Source: Hofstenia miamia
Taxonomy: Eukaryota > Xenacoelomorpha > Acoela > Hofsteniidae
NCBI GenBank assembly: GCA_900660155.1
Contig: CABFPE010000031.1
Coordinates: 618,638-682,637 of the forward strand
DNA: 64,000 bases
Reading direction: 5' to 3'
The notes beneath the pieces are model-generated. The model was not told the DNA's origin and did not search any database. It saw only the letters and a program-made list of their open reading frames with translations. Below are positions 1 to 12,492 of this stretch, in pieces. The first letter of the stretch is position 1. Each line of letters starts with the position of its first letter. A program made the translations under genes and the position numbers.

Positions 1-50
1 AATCATCATGTAACGTAATAAATAACTGAAGTTCATCAATGAGAGAGTTN

Positions 51-3000
51 GTTGTTACTTTGTTGTTGTCTCATTCTTCTAGAATTTGGATTTATTACTG
101 TACCCTACACTGTGCTGTCTACCATTACTAGTTTTTGTTTCTCTGAACCCAGTTGGTATTTCTCTCAATTTGTTGGAATTGTTCTTCTGAATTTTCTTGT
201 TTTTTCTAAACAAATTTTAGTAGTTTGTCTCATAATGGGACTCCCACCCAGGGTTTCCCCAGTGTGAGTACTAGCAGCCCAAATGTTGCTCCTCACACCA
301 CTGGAATTAATTCACTTGTTTTTCCTTTGTCTATTGATCCCTATTGCATTCTCCTGAAGACACCACCATCTCTTGAGCCTCAAAACACTGAGATTGATCA
401 GCTCTAAGCTGCCCTTGCCAAACAAACCAGTTAATGTCTAGATTTGCCTCAAGCCAAGATGCAAAAACAGGCTCATGATGCCCAATTGAGAGAAAGATGC
501 TTCATTGATTCAATCAATGCCTTGGAAATTCAACTTCAAACTTTGGTGACACCTCTGCCTACATCCCTGCTGAGGCAGAGTAGCCCACCTCATTCTTCAC
601 TCTCCCAGTCTAGACTTTGTTAGTATGTAACTCACTGTGTTTTACAAGATGTTTTGGACACTTTTTCCAAATGCCTCTCTGAACAAATTTCTGAAATGAT
701 TTCTGCTCACCTTCCAAGTAGCCCTAATGTTGCCACCTCTACACCATTGATGCCTCAATTAGTTGCCCATTCACAACTGGAGAGCCCACCTTTACACAAT
801 CAGCTTTGACTTAAGTTTCTATGTTAACCACAGTCACTTCTCCAGTTTCATATGTGCTGAGGGCAACCATTTCACCTCCTGCACCCATGAACACTTGTGT
901 TACCCCCACTGTTGTAACTCCAATTACTCCCCCACAGTCAAGTGATCTTTCTACATCTGCTCTGAAGAATGGACCATGTTTTACCCAATTGATCCTACCT
1001 ACAACTGCTGTTGGAAACTAAACTGCTAACTTATTTAATAGTCATTCTATATTGCCTAAGTTCACTGGAAAGATTGATAAAATTTCACAGTCTTTTGAAG
1101 AGTGGTTTTTCCTCTTTGAATTAACCATGTGGCAGTACAAGGCCACTCAGGATGCTGCTGTCACTCAATTTCCTACCTAATTTCAAGGTCTTGCATACAA
1201 CCAATAAATTATGTTGGATCTGGACATGAAGACTAATTACCAACTTCTCATCATGTTATTTTGAGGACCATTACAAGGCCCCTCACATTAAACATCAATA
1301 AAAGATGCTAATATGCAACCTTTCATTCAAGAAGGGCAATGACGTCCATATATACATCACACAGGTTGAAAAGCTGTTCCACTTAAGCAAGCTCACACCC
1401 ATCATTGATGAGGTCAGAGATGGAGAGTGTCCTCCTGATTTACCTGTAAGCTCTGTTGATCAGTTAAACTAGTTGGAGCACTGCCTCCTAGAAAATTCTG
1501 GTAATCACTTTGCTGTTGTGTACTAATGTTATCCCTGTAGATATAAATGGATCTCTGATTAATGTCACCATTGATACTTGGGCCTCAGCTTCAATCATTA
1601 GCAACTCTTGTTGCTCCAAGTTATGTTTGTCACAAAATGATTTACTTCTATCTACTGCACATCTGTTGGATGCCTCTGGGAACCCATTATCTTTGAAAGG
1701 TCACATACTGAACCTGGAGCTATGCATTCAGCAGGAACTGTTTGTTGTTGATTTGATTGTTATAGATACCTTCAACCAGCTGCTCCCATATGACATAATT
1801 CTGGGTAATGACTTCCTTGAGCAGAACACATGTTTTATCAATTATGGGAAGAACACAATTTCCATCCTTGAAAGTGAATACTGGCATGAGCTCACTACCA
1901 TTCCTGAGCAGGATATCTTGCTTAGTTGTTCTGAGAGTGTAATTGTTGAGCCTCATCACTGGCAACATGTCCCCATCACCACTGACTCTGCATACACTGG
2001 CAATGTCATGGTTTCTGGATTCAAGGGAAAGTGTTTCTCTAGAGTCAACTTCTCCCCTGATCTCTGCCACATCTCTAAAGGAAGAATGTATGTCACTATT
2101 CTCAATACTTCTAATTCATTGGTCAAGATAGACCCTTCTCAACTCTGGTCTGTCTGGAATTCCAGGCCACTGCCTGTCTACCAATATTAACTGCCATTCA
2201 TGATCTGGCACAGAAAAGTGATACCATCCAGATCCCTCTTGTTAATGAACAGACTCATCCACATCTTAGCTCCTAAGAGTGTGAGTTACTTTCTCATCTG
2301 CACTGGCAACATCATGAGGTTTTCAATTATGGCTGTTGGTGAACAACACTCTATTGTAACCAAGAATGATCATCCAATTTGCCTGCCCATTAGGAGGATC
2401 CCAGAAAACCTCTGAGAAGAGTATGAAAAGATTCTGAGCAATCTTATAGAAAGTGGCATTATTCAGGCTAGCAATAGCCCCTATGTGGTGCCCACCATCT
2501 TTATTAAACAAGGTGACCAGTACCACCTCTGTGTGGACTTCAGGAAGCTTAATGATATCACAGTAAAGGATGCAAATCTGCTTCTATGCATTGAGGATCT
2601 TCTCTATGATGCTAGTCAGTATAAGTTGTTCAGCTGCCTCAACTTGTGCAAAGCATATTGGTAGGTGCCAATGAAGCCCACTGATATCCCAAAGACTGCC
2701 TTCATCACCCTGTGTGGCCTCTTCAAGTGGAAATACATGGCTTTTGGGCTCTGCAATGCCCCAGTGACTTTTCAGTGCTATGTCAACCATGTGCTCAGAA
2801 ATGGTGCTAACATACTTGAGCCAGGCATAACAGCTTACATGGATGATATCCTCATCACTGGTAACAACTTCTCTGAGCATCTGAAAAGGCTTGGACACAC
2901 TCTTAATCTTCTATACAAATCTGATCTCTGAGTTAATGGAATCAAGTGTTCCCTTTTACAACCAAGAGTTACTTTCCTTTGGAGAATCATAGAACCTGAT

Positions 3001-5000
3001 CATAATTCCATCAAGAACAATGCAAAACATCATCTAGACAAAATTGAAACTCCTCTCTCTTGTAAGGATGTGCCATGCCTTATGGCATTTGTAAATTATT
3101 ACAGTGCCTTCATCTCAGAATTAGCTAACAAGACCAAGTGTACCTCCAACCTATTATGGCACAGTATTGAATTTAAGTGGACTTGGGCAGAGCAAGAGAA
3201 ACTCAATGCCATCAAGGGAGAACTAAGAAAGATTCCTAGTTTGAACATGCTGGATTATTTGAAAGAGTTTATTATTGACTGAAATGCCAGTTCTGTTGCA
3301 ATTAGTGGCATGCTTAGTCAAGTCATCAAGGGAAGAGAATGCCTGATCTAGTACTTCAGCCACAAGCTCCAAAATGCCAAGCAGAATTACAGCACTACAA
3401 AATCAGAAATATTAGTGATAGTGGAAAGTCTAAAGAAATTTTGCTTCTTTATCCTTGGTTGTCACTTCACTGTGTGCACTGATAACTCTGTACTGGCCTG
3501 GTTGAAGAAATTTTCCAGGGACAAGTCCAACATTGTTGCCCATTGGATTGAATACTTAAATAACTTTACATTCTCTATTAAGCACTTTCCAGGGAGACTC
3601 CATAACAACATGGACTATTGGACCACTCTCCCTAGCTATGAGTGTGATCTCTGGAAACCACCCAGGGAAAAGACACCATTTGGAATCATCCCTCTCACTG
3701 ATTATGAGTGCCTTCCCAAGATCAATACAGATTGCCATGGAAACATGATCCTTCCAATCCTTGTGAAAGAAGAGATTACCAAAGCAGAAATCTTGCACCA
3801 CCAATGCCATGATAAGGTACTAAGCAAAATCATAACAAAATTTAAGAACACTAATTACATCCTCAGTCCTGTTGCCAACTGATACTTTCACTGATACAAC
3901 TGGAAGCAGACAGAGGCAGGCTTACATTATGCTCCAAGTTGGAACAGTTAGCTGTCCCTGAGTATTTCCATAGGGATCTGGTGCAAAAGATTCATGAAAA
4001 GAGCCACTTAGGCATCATACAAACCAAGCATACATTTAATGCAAGGTATGTCACTATTGGCATTAGAGCCACAATCTAAGATGTAATTGATAAATGTACC
4101 ACTTATTTGCTTCAAGGAACTGGACACTTCCCACAGCTGCAAGCCGAGTTTCACAGCAGAGCTGCAAAATGCACCAATGAAGTTGTGCACATGGACATCA
4201 AGAAGCTCTCCCATGATGAAGAAGGGTACCAGTATCTTCTTGTACTTATTGACCATTTCACCAAGTATGCATGACCACAGCTAAGGGTATTGGAGAGAAA
4301 GTAGTAAAGGAATGGATCCTTAAGTTTGGGCCCATTGGAATGCCTGATTTCTGATCATGGTCCCCAGTTTGATAACCACCTTATGGAGACTCTAATGAAA
4401 GAACATGAAATACTCTATGAGTTCACCACCACATATCACCCACAGTCAAACAGAGTCATAGAAAGACTTAACCATATGGTCATTAAGCTAATTTGAGTTG
4501 CTCTTACCTGAGCAGTGGGCTGAAACTGGAAATGTGTCATTGAAGCAGTAGGATATTTTTACAACACTGTGGTGCATTCCACTACAAAGGTCAGTTCTTT
4601 TTAGGCTATATTTGGCCATGAAGCAAGCACCCCTCTTTCTGTTATGTTTCCTGATTACAATGAACTCATGTTGGAGAATTTTGTCAATCATATGTTGCAC
4701 AAGTTCCAAGAAGTGCACTTAACTATCTGTAGAAATACTAATGAATCTGTCATCTGCCAATGGTGGAATTTCAATTGCAAATTATATTGTGAGCCTCATA
4801 AGCTTGGCAACAAAGTCTTTGCCTATTTTCGTCACCAAATCACTGATGCTAATCAAGTACAGAAACTTGCTACTAACTGGCAAGGCCCATTCACTATAAC
4901 AAAAGTGCTAGATCATCATAAATATTTATTAAGTAATGAGAGAGTTGCCCATTTTCAATGAATCAAGAGAACCATTAAAGATATTAGTAATGTTGTCATT
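51..5000 (+). mobile_element. Ty3/gypsy LTR retrotransposon fossil
   Basis: Fossil of a Ty3/gypsy-type LTR retrotransposon. Going left to right I recognise a gag-like stretch (about 1.05-1.45 kb), a protease-like stretch (about 1.5-2.2 kb), reverse transcriptase with a YxDD box (about 2.4-2.95 kb), RNase H (about 3.3-3.65 kb) and an integrase region (about 3.9-4.95 kb). The order protease, RT, RNase H, integrase is what assigns it to the gypsy group. It is broken, with well over ten interruptions, and almost free of CpG, which suggests an old copy. I could not find a pair of long terminal repeats; the left end is cut by an assembly join at position 50. Coding boundaries are approximate. Confidence 0.85.
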
Positions 5001-7707
5001 GACCCTAATAGTGAATTTTCACTTGTTGATGACAGAGTGAATGAACTCAAGACTTATAATAACCTCACTGAATGTGAGGAAGGTGACCTCACTGATGTCA
5101 AATATGATAGCAACCTTGGTAATAGTAGCAACATTACTGCTACTCATATTTTGCCTAGATGTAGAGTTAGGGACCAAGAGTATTTAGATCATTTAAATAC
5201 CCAAAATTAGGAACTTAATTAACCTTTACATTTAGCAACCAAGTCACACCAGATAAAATGAACAGAAAGTCAGCTGCCCATGAGGAGACAAGTGAGGCAA
5301 AGGCATAATCCATGAGATGAAAGGAGCTGAGACATCACCCCTCATTAAGCAGAGAAGAGCATATCCCAGAAACAAGGAAGGATGCAAGAGGACTCAAGTA
5401 GCAGACTGTGCCACTATTTGGGGCAACAAATAGCCTCTTGGGAGCATGATTCCTGCAACTACTTGGGTCACCAAATAGCCCCTTGGGAATCTGAGTAGTC
5501 TAGTAAGTACAGAGTGCCTTTTGCTAATATAAGTGCTAACATCCAACTATCCCATAGTGAGTCAAAAATCCCTTCTAGTCCCAGTCCATTGTCACATGCA
5601 TCTACTAGTGTTAGGTCCCAGAGGAACAAAGCATGCCAGAGAAAAAATCCATCTAGTCATGTTCATGAAGGAGGAATACCAGGATGAAATACCAGAGCAG
5701 GTCATCAGGCTTCAATTCAGGATGGAGAACTTCACCATCCAATATACCAGCTACTATTGTCCCATGAGCATGTACCAATCCAGTATTTATTTGATCACCA
5801 AGCTAATCTACACAGACTTCCTTCTGTGCAAGATGATACTTACTCCCCACCTTGCAGTGAACACAAGGCTCATCATCAACACAGTTGTTAAGTCACAAAC
5901 CTTTGAGTCAATAAATGCTAATTGGCCCAGCCTCACTCTAGTAACAGACATGCATGTTAGCTTTGCTTTTTTGCAAAATACTGCCACCCTCACCAAGATT
6001 AACAAAGTTTGGACAAATCTCAAAGTGGATAGAAACCCTGAGTCTATTTGGCCCACTATTAACATCCACAGCCCCACTTCTCAGTATTTGAGATATGTCA
6101 AGAGGGTCCTTATGGAGCTACAAATCACTTACACATCTCAAGATTGTCAGAACTTTGCCAAGCATTTATTTTCAGAAAAGTTTGTACCACCCATCCAGTT
6201 CTGTGGAGCCATCTGGATCATGTTAATCTTTCTTACACAAGACTGGCTAATTCAGCTGCCTCTTGACTGAAACACTGAGAACATTTAGCAAGGAAATGTA
6301 TGCATGAGCTCAATGTCTGCCCCACCACATGGAAGATCAAAAATTGGCTTCTGCAGTCATGCTCACAACCATCGTGGCCTGGAAAAACCAAAAAGGCTAT
6401 GGAGAGGTTTGATAAATTCTATGCCAGACTAATTGGCACAAATAGCCTGCTAGGGCGCCTTCTGCCCAAGATGATCATTAATCACCTTGGCGTTGCTTTT
6501 GCCAACTTGAACATCTTTTCAGAGAACCTCTGAAAGTACATATGGGGAGCTACCACTGAAACCAAGTTCCCATCATTGGAATTCAACCATGCACCACTCT
6601 GCACCAACCACCTTATCCATTAAGAACCTGGATCAATGCAGCAGTTCTTAGAACTGGTGAACCACTACAATGTTCACACCAATATGGAAATCTTGTTTAA
6701 CCTGGAAAAGATGAATTATCTGGAAAGCAGCTACAATATGATCTCAGAGACAGGGAGATAGACTGTGAAATAATTCCCATCACAGTTATAGAACAAACAA
6801 TGTGCTCACCAGAGCAATTATACTGAGAAAAGGAGTTGCTATCCTTGTCCACAGTTGAGGTATCACCATGAGCCAAGGTGCTTATCAAGGCCATCAATCT
6901 CCAAAAAATTCTCCAGAGTTGCAAGTTCTCCTGTACACATGCCAGCTTGTTCAATTACTGAGGATGAATGAATTTTAACCATTGAGCACCACCCAGACAA
7001 GTTTGCAGAGAAACTCTCTATCATTAACTGCATCATTGAGCAAAACAGAGACAACAATGTATTAGGTCTCATGAAGTGGTGCCTAACTGAGATGTTCAGT
7101 AAGGAAGAACTGGTACTTCTACAATCACCTGGGCAACAGATAACCTTGGACATAGAATGTACCATGTTCTACTTTGAATCACCAATGCACAGGTCAATAA
7201 ACTCCACAAGCATGGACTCCACAGCACATTCTGGGATTCCATTAAGGATGCAAAGATCAATTATCCCATTACCATAGGGACAGCCATGCTAAAGAAACAA
7301 GTTGAGTTCAACCTCATTGAGACAAATGTGGAAAAGAATAATCTGTTGTGCATCCCTCCCCCCTGCATAATGACTCTGCTCATTTTACAATCATGGCACA
7401 TTAAGAAAGGGCATAGGAAGGTATCAGCTCATCTTTCCAACAAAATCAACTATGTCTCCACAGCAGCCAAGATCACTAAGTCAATGCAAACAAAACAGTA
7501 TAAGGAGACTCAAGACACCCTGATCAAAGGCAGACACCTGGAATGCATCTACATTAATGGCAAACTTATGATCAAAGATATTTTTCAAAAAGGGCAACCA
7601 ATCTCCACTCAAATCCACAACAAAATCACAACAATAGATCCATGTGTTCTTATTTTGTTCCAGGCATTGGGTCACTGTTGGAGTTCTTTATGGAGTTTCC
7701 CAGTACC
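5001..7707 (+). mobile_element. Degenerate coding remnant downstream of the gypsy integrase
   Basis: This stretch continues the codon-like texture and CpG-poor composition of the gypsy fossil to its left and is broken as well. It includes an open stretch at 5533-6270 and others at 6300-6533, 7071-7277 and 7286-7804. None resembles a family I recognise with confidence. It could be an extra downstream region of the same element, or part of a different retroelement into which, or beside which, the gypsy copy lies. The right edge is set by the start of the ATT microsatellite that tails the LINE fragment. Confidence 0.4.
5408..5512. repeat. Short direct repeat downstream of integrase
   Basis: Two imperfect copies of a unit of about 50 bp lie in tandem. 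Each carries a CAAATAGCC-type core followed by CTTGGGA (near 5430 and 5474). A weaker related core, CAAATAGCCTG, recurs near 6441. The unit lies in the probable non-coding part just after the integrase region. Confidence 0.45.
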
Positions 7708-7732
7708 ATTATTATTATTATTATTATTATTA
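7708..7732. repeat. (ATT)n microsatellite, 3' tail of the LINE fragment
   Basis: About eight uninterrupted ATT units. They lie just past the 3' end of the minus-strand LINE frame, so they are best read as the tail made during its insertion. Confidence 0.8.
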
Positions 7733-8394
7733 TCCTTGCATCTCACAGCTTCATGCTGGTATCCCTCTCAGCTCAGGGAACTCACCAGTTCCCAGGGAGT
7801 CTGAGAGCTTTCCTCAGGACTCTAGCTGTTCCTAACAATGCTGCCTTCTGTGCTACTGCTCCTCCCCACTTTGGTACTCCCAACTCCTCCAAGTATCTCA
7901 TATGCTTCTTACTCACTGCTCCTAGTGCGCCTACTACTACCAGGACTACTTCAATTTTCTTTAACTTCCACAGCCTTTCTATTTCCTCTGCTAACTCTCT
8001 GTACTTGTCTATCTTCTCTTTCTCCTTGCTTTCTACATTCCTGTCCTTTGGTACTGCTATGTCTATTACTGTTCCTAATCTTTTCTCTTTGTCTACCACT
8101 ACTATGTCTGGCCTCCGTGCTTCTATCACTTTGCTTGTCTGTATGTTGAAATCCCACAGTATCTTAACCTTCTCATTTTCTATGACGCCCTGTGGCTTGT
8201 GCTCATACCACTTGTCTCCTGCTTCTAACCCATGCTGCCTGCTCAAACTCCAGTGTACCATTCTTCCCACCTTGTCGTGCCTGAACTTATACTCATTCTG
8301 TGCCAACTTCTCACACCCTGCTATCAGATGATCTACTGTCTCCGCCTCTTTCTTACACAGCCTACACTTATCACTTACTTCTACTCTTTTTTAA
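7708..8394 (-). mobile_element. 5'-truncated LINE fragment with restriction-like endonuclease domain
   Basis: The minus-strand frame is open from about 8394 to its stop at 7782. It begins with a CCHC knuckle (CRLCKKEAETVDHLIAGC) and continues with a conserved block (HDKVGRMVHWSL, KWYEHKPQGV). Next comes a PD-(D/E)xK-like core (RRPDIVVVD ... VIDIAVP), and the frame ends QKAALLGTARVLRK. A zinc knuckle followed by a restriction-like endonuclease is the layout at the C-terminus of R2/R4-type non-LTR retrotransposons; the exact clade is uncertain. The reverse transcriptase is absent, as expected for 5' truncation. Downstream of the stop the element ends in an (AAT)n tail, read on the + strand as (ATT)n at 7708-7732. 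The truncated 5' edge abuts a piece of a DNA-transposon terminal repeat. Confidence 0.8.
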
Positions 8395-8460
8395 TCAGTA
8401 CCCATTTTGAGATATTTAGTATTTGTTTGAGAAATGTGGTATCCACTTAAAGTACCAACC
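8395..8460 (-). repeat. Solo terminal inverted repeat of the Mutator-like miniature element
   Basis: Closely matches the right terminal repeat of the element at 12065-12492, in the same orientation, ending in AAGTACCAACC. No left partner was found nearby. The fragment starts exactly where the LINE fragment stops, so one insertion probably interrupted or truncated the other. Confidence 0.65.
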
Positions 8461-8726
8461 TGGATTTTCAATCAAGTTTTAGTTAGGGTATTGATGATTT
8501 CTCTTCCAAGCTTTCTTATTGAATTTGGGAAGACTATTTCAATATGAGTTATTAATATTCTGAGTACTCAAAGATCCTGATTGGCAAATAAACAATAAAT
8601 GAATAAATTCAAATTGCTTTTTGAGTATTGATATCAATTTCAAGTCTTTATGTGGGTTCAAGGTTACCAAATGAAGCTCAAGTTTAAACATTTTAATTTT
8701 ATAGCTTTTGTTTTCATGAGGAAAAT

Positions 8727-8966
8727 TCCATGTTCTATCAAGTTTTTTCAATTTTTATGATAATTTCAAATTTCTTAAGCTAAAAATATTTCTTTTACAA
8801 CAATTCCAAGTTTTTGAANACTTCTCACACCCTGCTGTCAGATGATCTACTGCCTCTTTCTTACACAATACACTTCCATGTTCTATCAAGTTTTTTCAAT
8901 TTTTATGATAATTTCAAATTTCTTAAGCTAAAAATATTTCTTTTACAACAATTCCAAGTTTTTGAA
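8727..8966. repeat. Unmerged contig overlap around the N at 8819
   Basis: The 92 bp just left of the N (8727-8818) recur at 8875-8966. The segment 8821-8868 between them is a shortened near-copy of about 8309-8356 from the LINE fragment. A single N with repeated sequence on both sides indicates two contigs placed end to end without collapsing their overlap, perhaps with an allelic difference. Confidence 0.75.
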
Positions 8967-9759
8967 GAGAAAATATGTTTATATGCACTTGATAAAAGAC
9001 TTAAATTAAATTAAATTTATTTTTCATTATGTTAGCAAGTGGTTTTTTATTTGAGATTCAAACTTCAGTGCTAACTATCTCATTTTTAAAATTTTCTATT
9101 AAATTTTGAGAATTCATTCAAGTTAAATATACAAGCCAAAACTCAAATACTTGAAGCTAAACCAAAATGTTGGTACTCTTTATGGTCAGTTGCAAAGACT
9201 TTGAAAATAGTATGCTATGTTCAATTTATTTTGATCTAGTGGGAGTGGTGCACAAATTTTCACAGATAGTTTCAAAAAGAGCATTCATTTATTGAATATC
9301 TAGCAAAATTTGATCAGAATTTCTACAATTATCAGTTTGCAAGTTTTTCAATGTCACTAGAATGTTTCAATGAACTATATATTTTGATTCTTTGTTCATT
9401 CATAGCATATGTTTCAAGCCTTTCAAGAACTGTTCACCAGACATTTAGCATGTGAAACTAAAATGATCAATACAAATGAAAAATAAAGCAACATTCATAA
9501 GAAAACACTTATAAACATCTACTATGGATTTAATATTTACTGTGAGTCAACTGATATTTCTTTTGTTGAATCAGGATTTAGATATCACCAAATTAAGAAA
9601 AATATTTCATATTTCTAAAAACAATACAAACACTAATTATTTTAAGAAAATGACTTAAGCAATTTATTATTTATTCTAACAATCTTAATGTTGAGATTCT
9701 TCAACAAATCAGCTATTAGTTTGCTCATTCTTGTAAATTTGCTCTATATTATCAAAAAT

Positions 9760-9960
9760 TGGTTTGTATAACTTAGAACAATCTTAAAATAAAGTAAATT
9801 GACAATATGGCTTTTGCAACAACTTACAGATGTTTCTCATTATATTTGCAGGATGAATCACAAGAAACAAATGCCTGTTATCATTATGTTCATTTGTACA
9901 AATATGTGAAATGCTTCCATCAAATAGTTGATTCACAGAAATTTTTGATTTACTGGATGA
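9760..9960 (-). pseudogene. Possible P-element-like transposase remnant
   Basis: The minus strand reads FDGSISHICTNEHND then RHLFLVIHPANIMRNICKLL. This resembles the block around the DPxHLLKNIRN motif of P-element/THAP9 transposases (DNA transposon family), but with key positions altered. Frames on both sides are interrupted, and no THAP finger or terminal repeats were found. It is a resemblance from memory only and could be chance. Confidence 0.25.
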
Positions 9961-11199
9961 TTGTCATCTATTGCAATGATAATAGCAAATCCTGCATCCT
10001 ACATTAACTTCATTGCAGTGTGAAAATAAGTTTCAAGTTTAGCAACATTTAAGCCTAGCATCAGCACTAATTGTAGAAAGAAACATAGTTTTTAAATGCA
10101 ATAGAACAAATTAAAAAACATAAGCTAGGAGAAACTAAAGAATTACAATCTTTACTTAAATTCTGAATTTTCTGTCAACATCATGAACAACTTTATTGAT
10201 GTACATTCCATCAAATATCAATGAAACTGACATCCATGTGTGAAAAGTGGATCAATACTTTTGTAGGTGACACAGAAGTAATTAAGATTCAGATTTACAG
10301 TGCTTAATCATAAAAATTCAATATTTTAACAAAATTTGTATCACATATGAAAATTCACATTGATTAATTTCCAAATCATTGTGAGCTACAGTAAAGCTGT
10401 GACAGTAGTTGTTTTAAAGAAATCTTGATTTAAGGAATTTCAGATTCACCCACAGCAGTGAAAGGAAGAGCTCTGAATAAATTAGATAAAGAACAAAATG
10501 CAATAGAACAGATGTTGACTTAAATTACATTTAATTGTGGTGATAAGTTCTTCTTTTTATATCAGTAGAAAGGTAGATAGATTGACTAAGGACAATATGT
10601 GGATATGTGACTGATTTCAGTGTTCTCTATAATTTTGCTCTTATTTATAATAGGCTTGACAGTCATTACCAGTGACAAGCATTTTATCATGTGACATGGT
10701 TCTTTTCAAATTTCAATTTGCATATTGTGATTTTGAATAATCAAGTTAAAAAAATTATGTATGGAAAATTTCAGTGAAATTGGTAAGCTACTTGTGGGCA
10801 AAAATGATTGTAAAATTTTAAAGAAAATCTAAAAAATACCAAAATGTTAAAATTTGTGTTGCATTAAATATATTACTATAATGGTAACATATGTATTAAA
10901 GTAGGATTTTAAAAAATCATGTAGATTCTGAACAACAAATATTTTTTTCATGATAATGTGTTTCATGTTATAAAACTTGTGTCTCAATTTTATAAAAAAT
11001 CACCAAAGATATTGAATTTTTTTTACAGAAAATTGAATAAAAGAAATCAATGGAAAATTTTTTATTTTGGAAAATAATATGAAGTATACATATAAAGGCT
11101 AATACCATTTTACTAGAGTGATAAAATTCTGCTTGGATTCAGTTCTATTGTGAATTTTGTGTGATGCTAGTTGTTTTGTTAGAATTTAGTCTAAGCAGT

Positions 11200-11540
11200 G
11201 CTTATGTCAACCAGCAAACTTGCTACTTTCCATTACTAGCTTAATATCTCTGTCAATGGATTGTGTACAGTATTCAAAGTTTCTGTAGAATAACTGTTCC
11301 TTAAAATATTTCCAATTCTAAATTTCCTAGATCTGAAGGTATAAAGGTTTTGTTATTTTTCATTCTACTCAAGTACTTCAGTTTAGTCAGTTGCATTATA
11401 GTTTATTGTTGGAATCCTAAGCTCACATGGAGAATCATCATCAAATAAAATTGTACCATGTAATTTCTTGATTGTATCAGCTGCTTTGTTTCTTATTTTG
11501 GAATGTGGGTCAGTTATCATTGCCAACAGCAATTCTTGCT
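11200..11540 (-). pseudogene. Unrecognised degraded minus-strand coding fragment
   Basis: A minus-strand stretch reads ITDPHSKIRNKAADTIKKL, then CELRIPTINYNATD, before stops intervene. The amino-acid texture looks like real but decayed coding sequence. I do not recognise the family. Its CpG-free background matches the neighbouring mobile-element debris. Confidence 0.25.
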
Positions 11541-12064
11541 ATTGCCAAAGTAATAATTACTTAAATATATGGAATGAATATTTCTTGAATTTTAATGGAA
11601 GAAATTTCATGTTTAGAATTGAATTAAGTAAATGCAATAGAATATCTTTATATGCTTGTTCACATTTGTTATCAAGCCACTTGGTGCATAACTAAACACA
11701 ATGACACTTACTTATATTTCCAAGTTTTTTGCAATGCAAGATTGTGTTTACTAACATGCAATTTGAATGTGCAAAGTAAACCATCTTGCCATTGAATCAC
11801 TTATATTGAGAAGTGTCACAATCTAGATTAAAAAAAGATTCCAGAGTGGGAGAACTTTGGTATGCAACATGCATGTAGTCCACAATAGCATGTCTCCAAG
11901 TAACAACTTTAGCTCTGTGAACAGTATTTTCTTTATAGAATAACAATCATTAAATTTAATCCAGTGAATGATGTTTTTCTTCATCTAAGGCAGGACATAT
12001 TGAAGATGCAACATTCTTTCTACTTGAGTTTTACCACACTGTTAAAAATATATAGCACCACTAT

Positions 12065-12492
12065 GGTTGGTACTTGAAAGGAATACTGAATATCTCAAAA
12101 TGAATACCAAAAATCTCAAAATGGATACTGAGAAAATGTAACTATGGAAAACTTTGTTAGCTTTCAACCAATAGCAATCACTATGAAATCATATGTTGAT
12201 GGCATTTAGACACAGAATTAAAAATTGTAATTTTTTGCAGGTTGTGACTGCAGCTCAATATTCAAATAAAGGGCAAATTTAGAAAATTTAAATTGCATTT
12301 CAAAAATTTTTTAGCTAAACATTAATACGGAAATTAGCTGCCTATTAAAAATGAAAACATTTACAAGAATAATATGATTGTCTCTTTAAACTATGTCCCA
12401 TATACATCTCTTACAAACTATATATTCAGTATCCGTTTTGAGATATTCAGTATTTGTTTTGAGAAATTTGGTATTCATTTCAAGTACCAACC
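12065..12492. mobile_element. Mutator-like miniature inverted-repeat element (MITE)
   Basis: The 428-bp element starts GGTTGGTACTTGAAA and ends with the inverse TTTCAAGTACCAACC. Its imperfect terminal inverted repeats are about 70 bp long. Each terminal repeat is itself built from units of about 20 bp of the form GAATACyrAAwATCTCAAAA. The 9-bp sequence CACCACTAT stands directly outside both ends (12056-12064 and 12493-12501), a perfect target-site duplication. Long inverted repeats with 9-bp duplications are typical of Mutator-like elements. No coding sequence is seen inside, so it is non-autonomous. A solo copy of one end lies at 8395-8460. Confidence 0.8.

Larger units (their letters stand above)
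8967..12064. other. CpG-free AT-rich stretch with decayed coding remnants
   Basis: No intact gene is visible. Reading 9001-10000 I see no CpG at all. Two weak minus-strand remnants are listed separately (9760-9960 and 11200-11540). The rest shows nothing I can name. Confidence 0.5.

Noticed and set aside
1720-2070. Minus-strand open frame inside the gypsy protease region
   Set aside because: Antisense shadow of the retrotransposon; no independent motif.
7642-8331. Long + strand open frames over 7.6-8.3 kb
   Set aside because: They are shadows of the minus-strand LINE frame, which has clear motifs.
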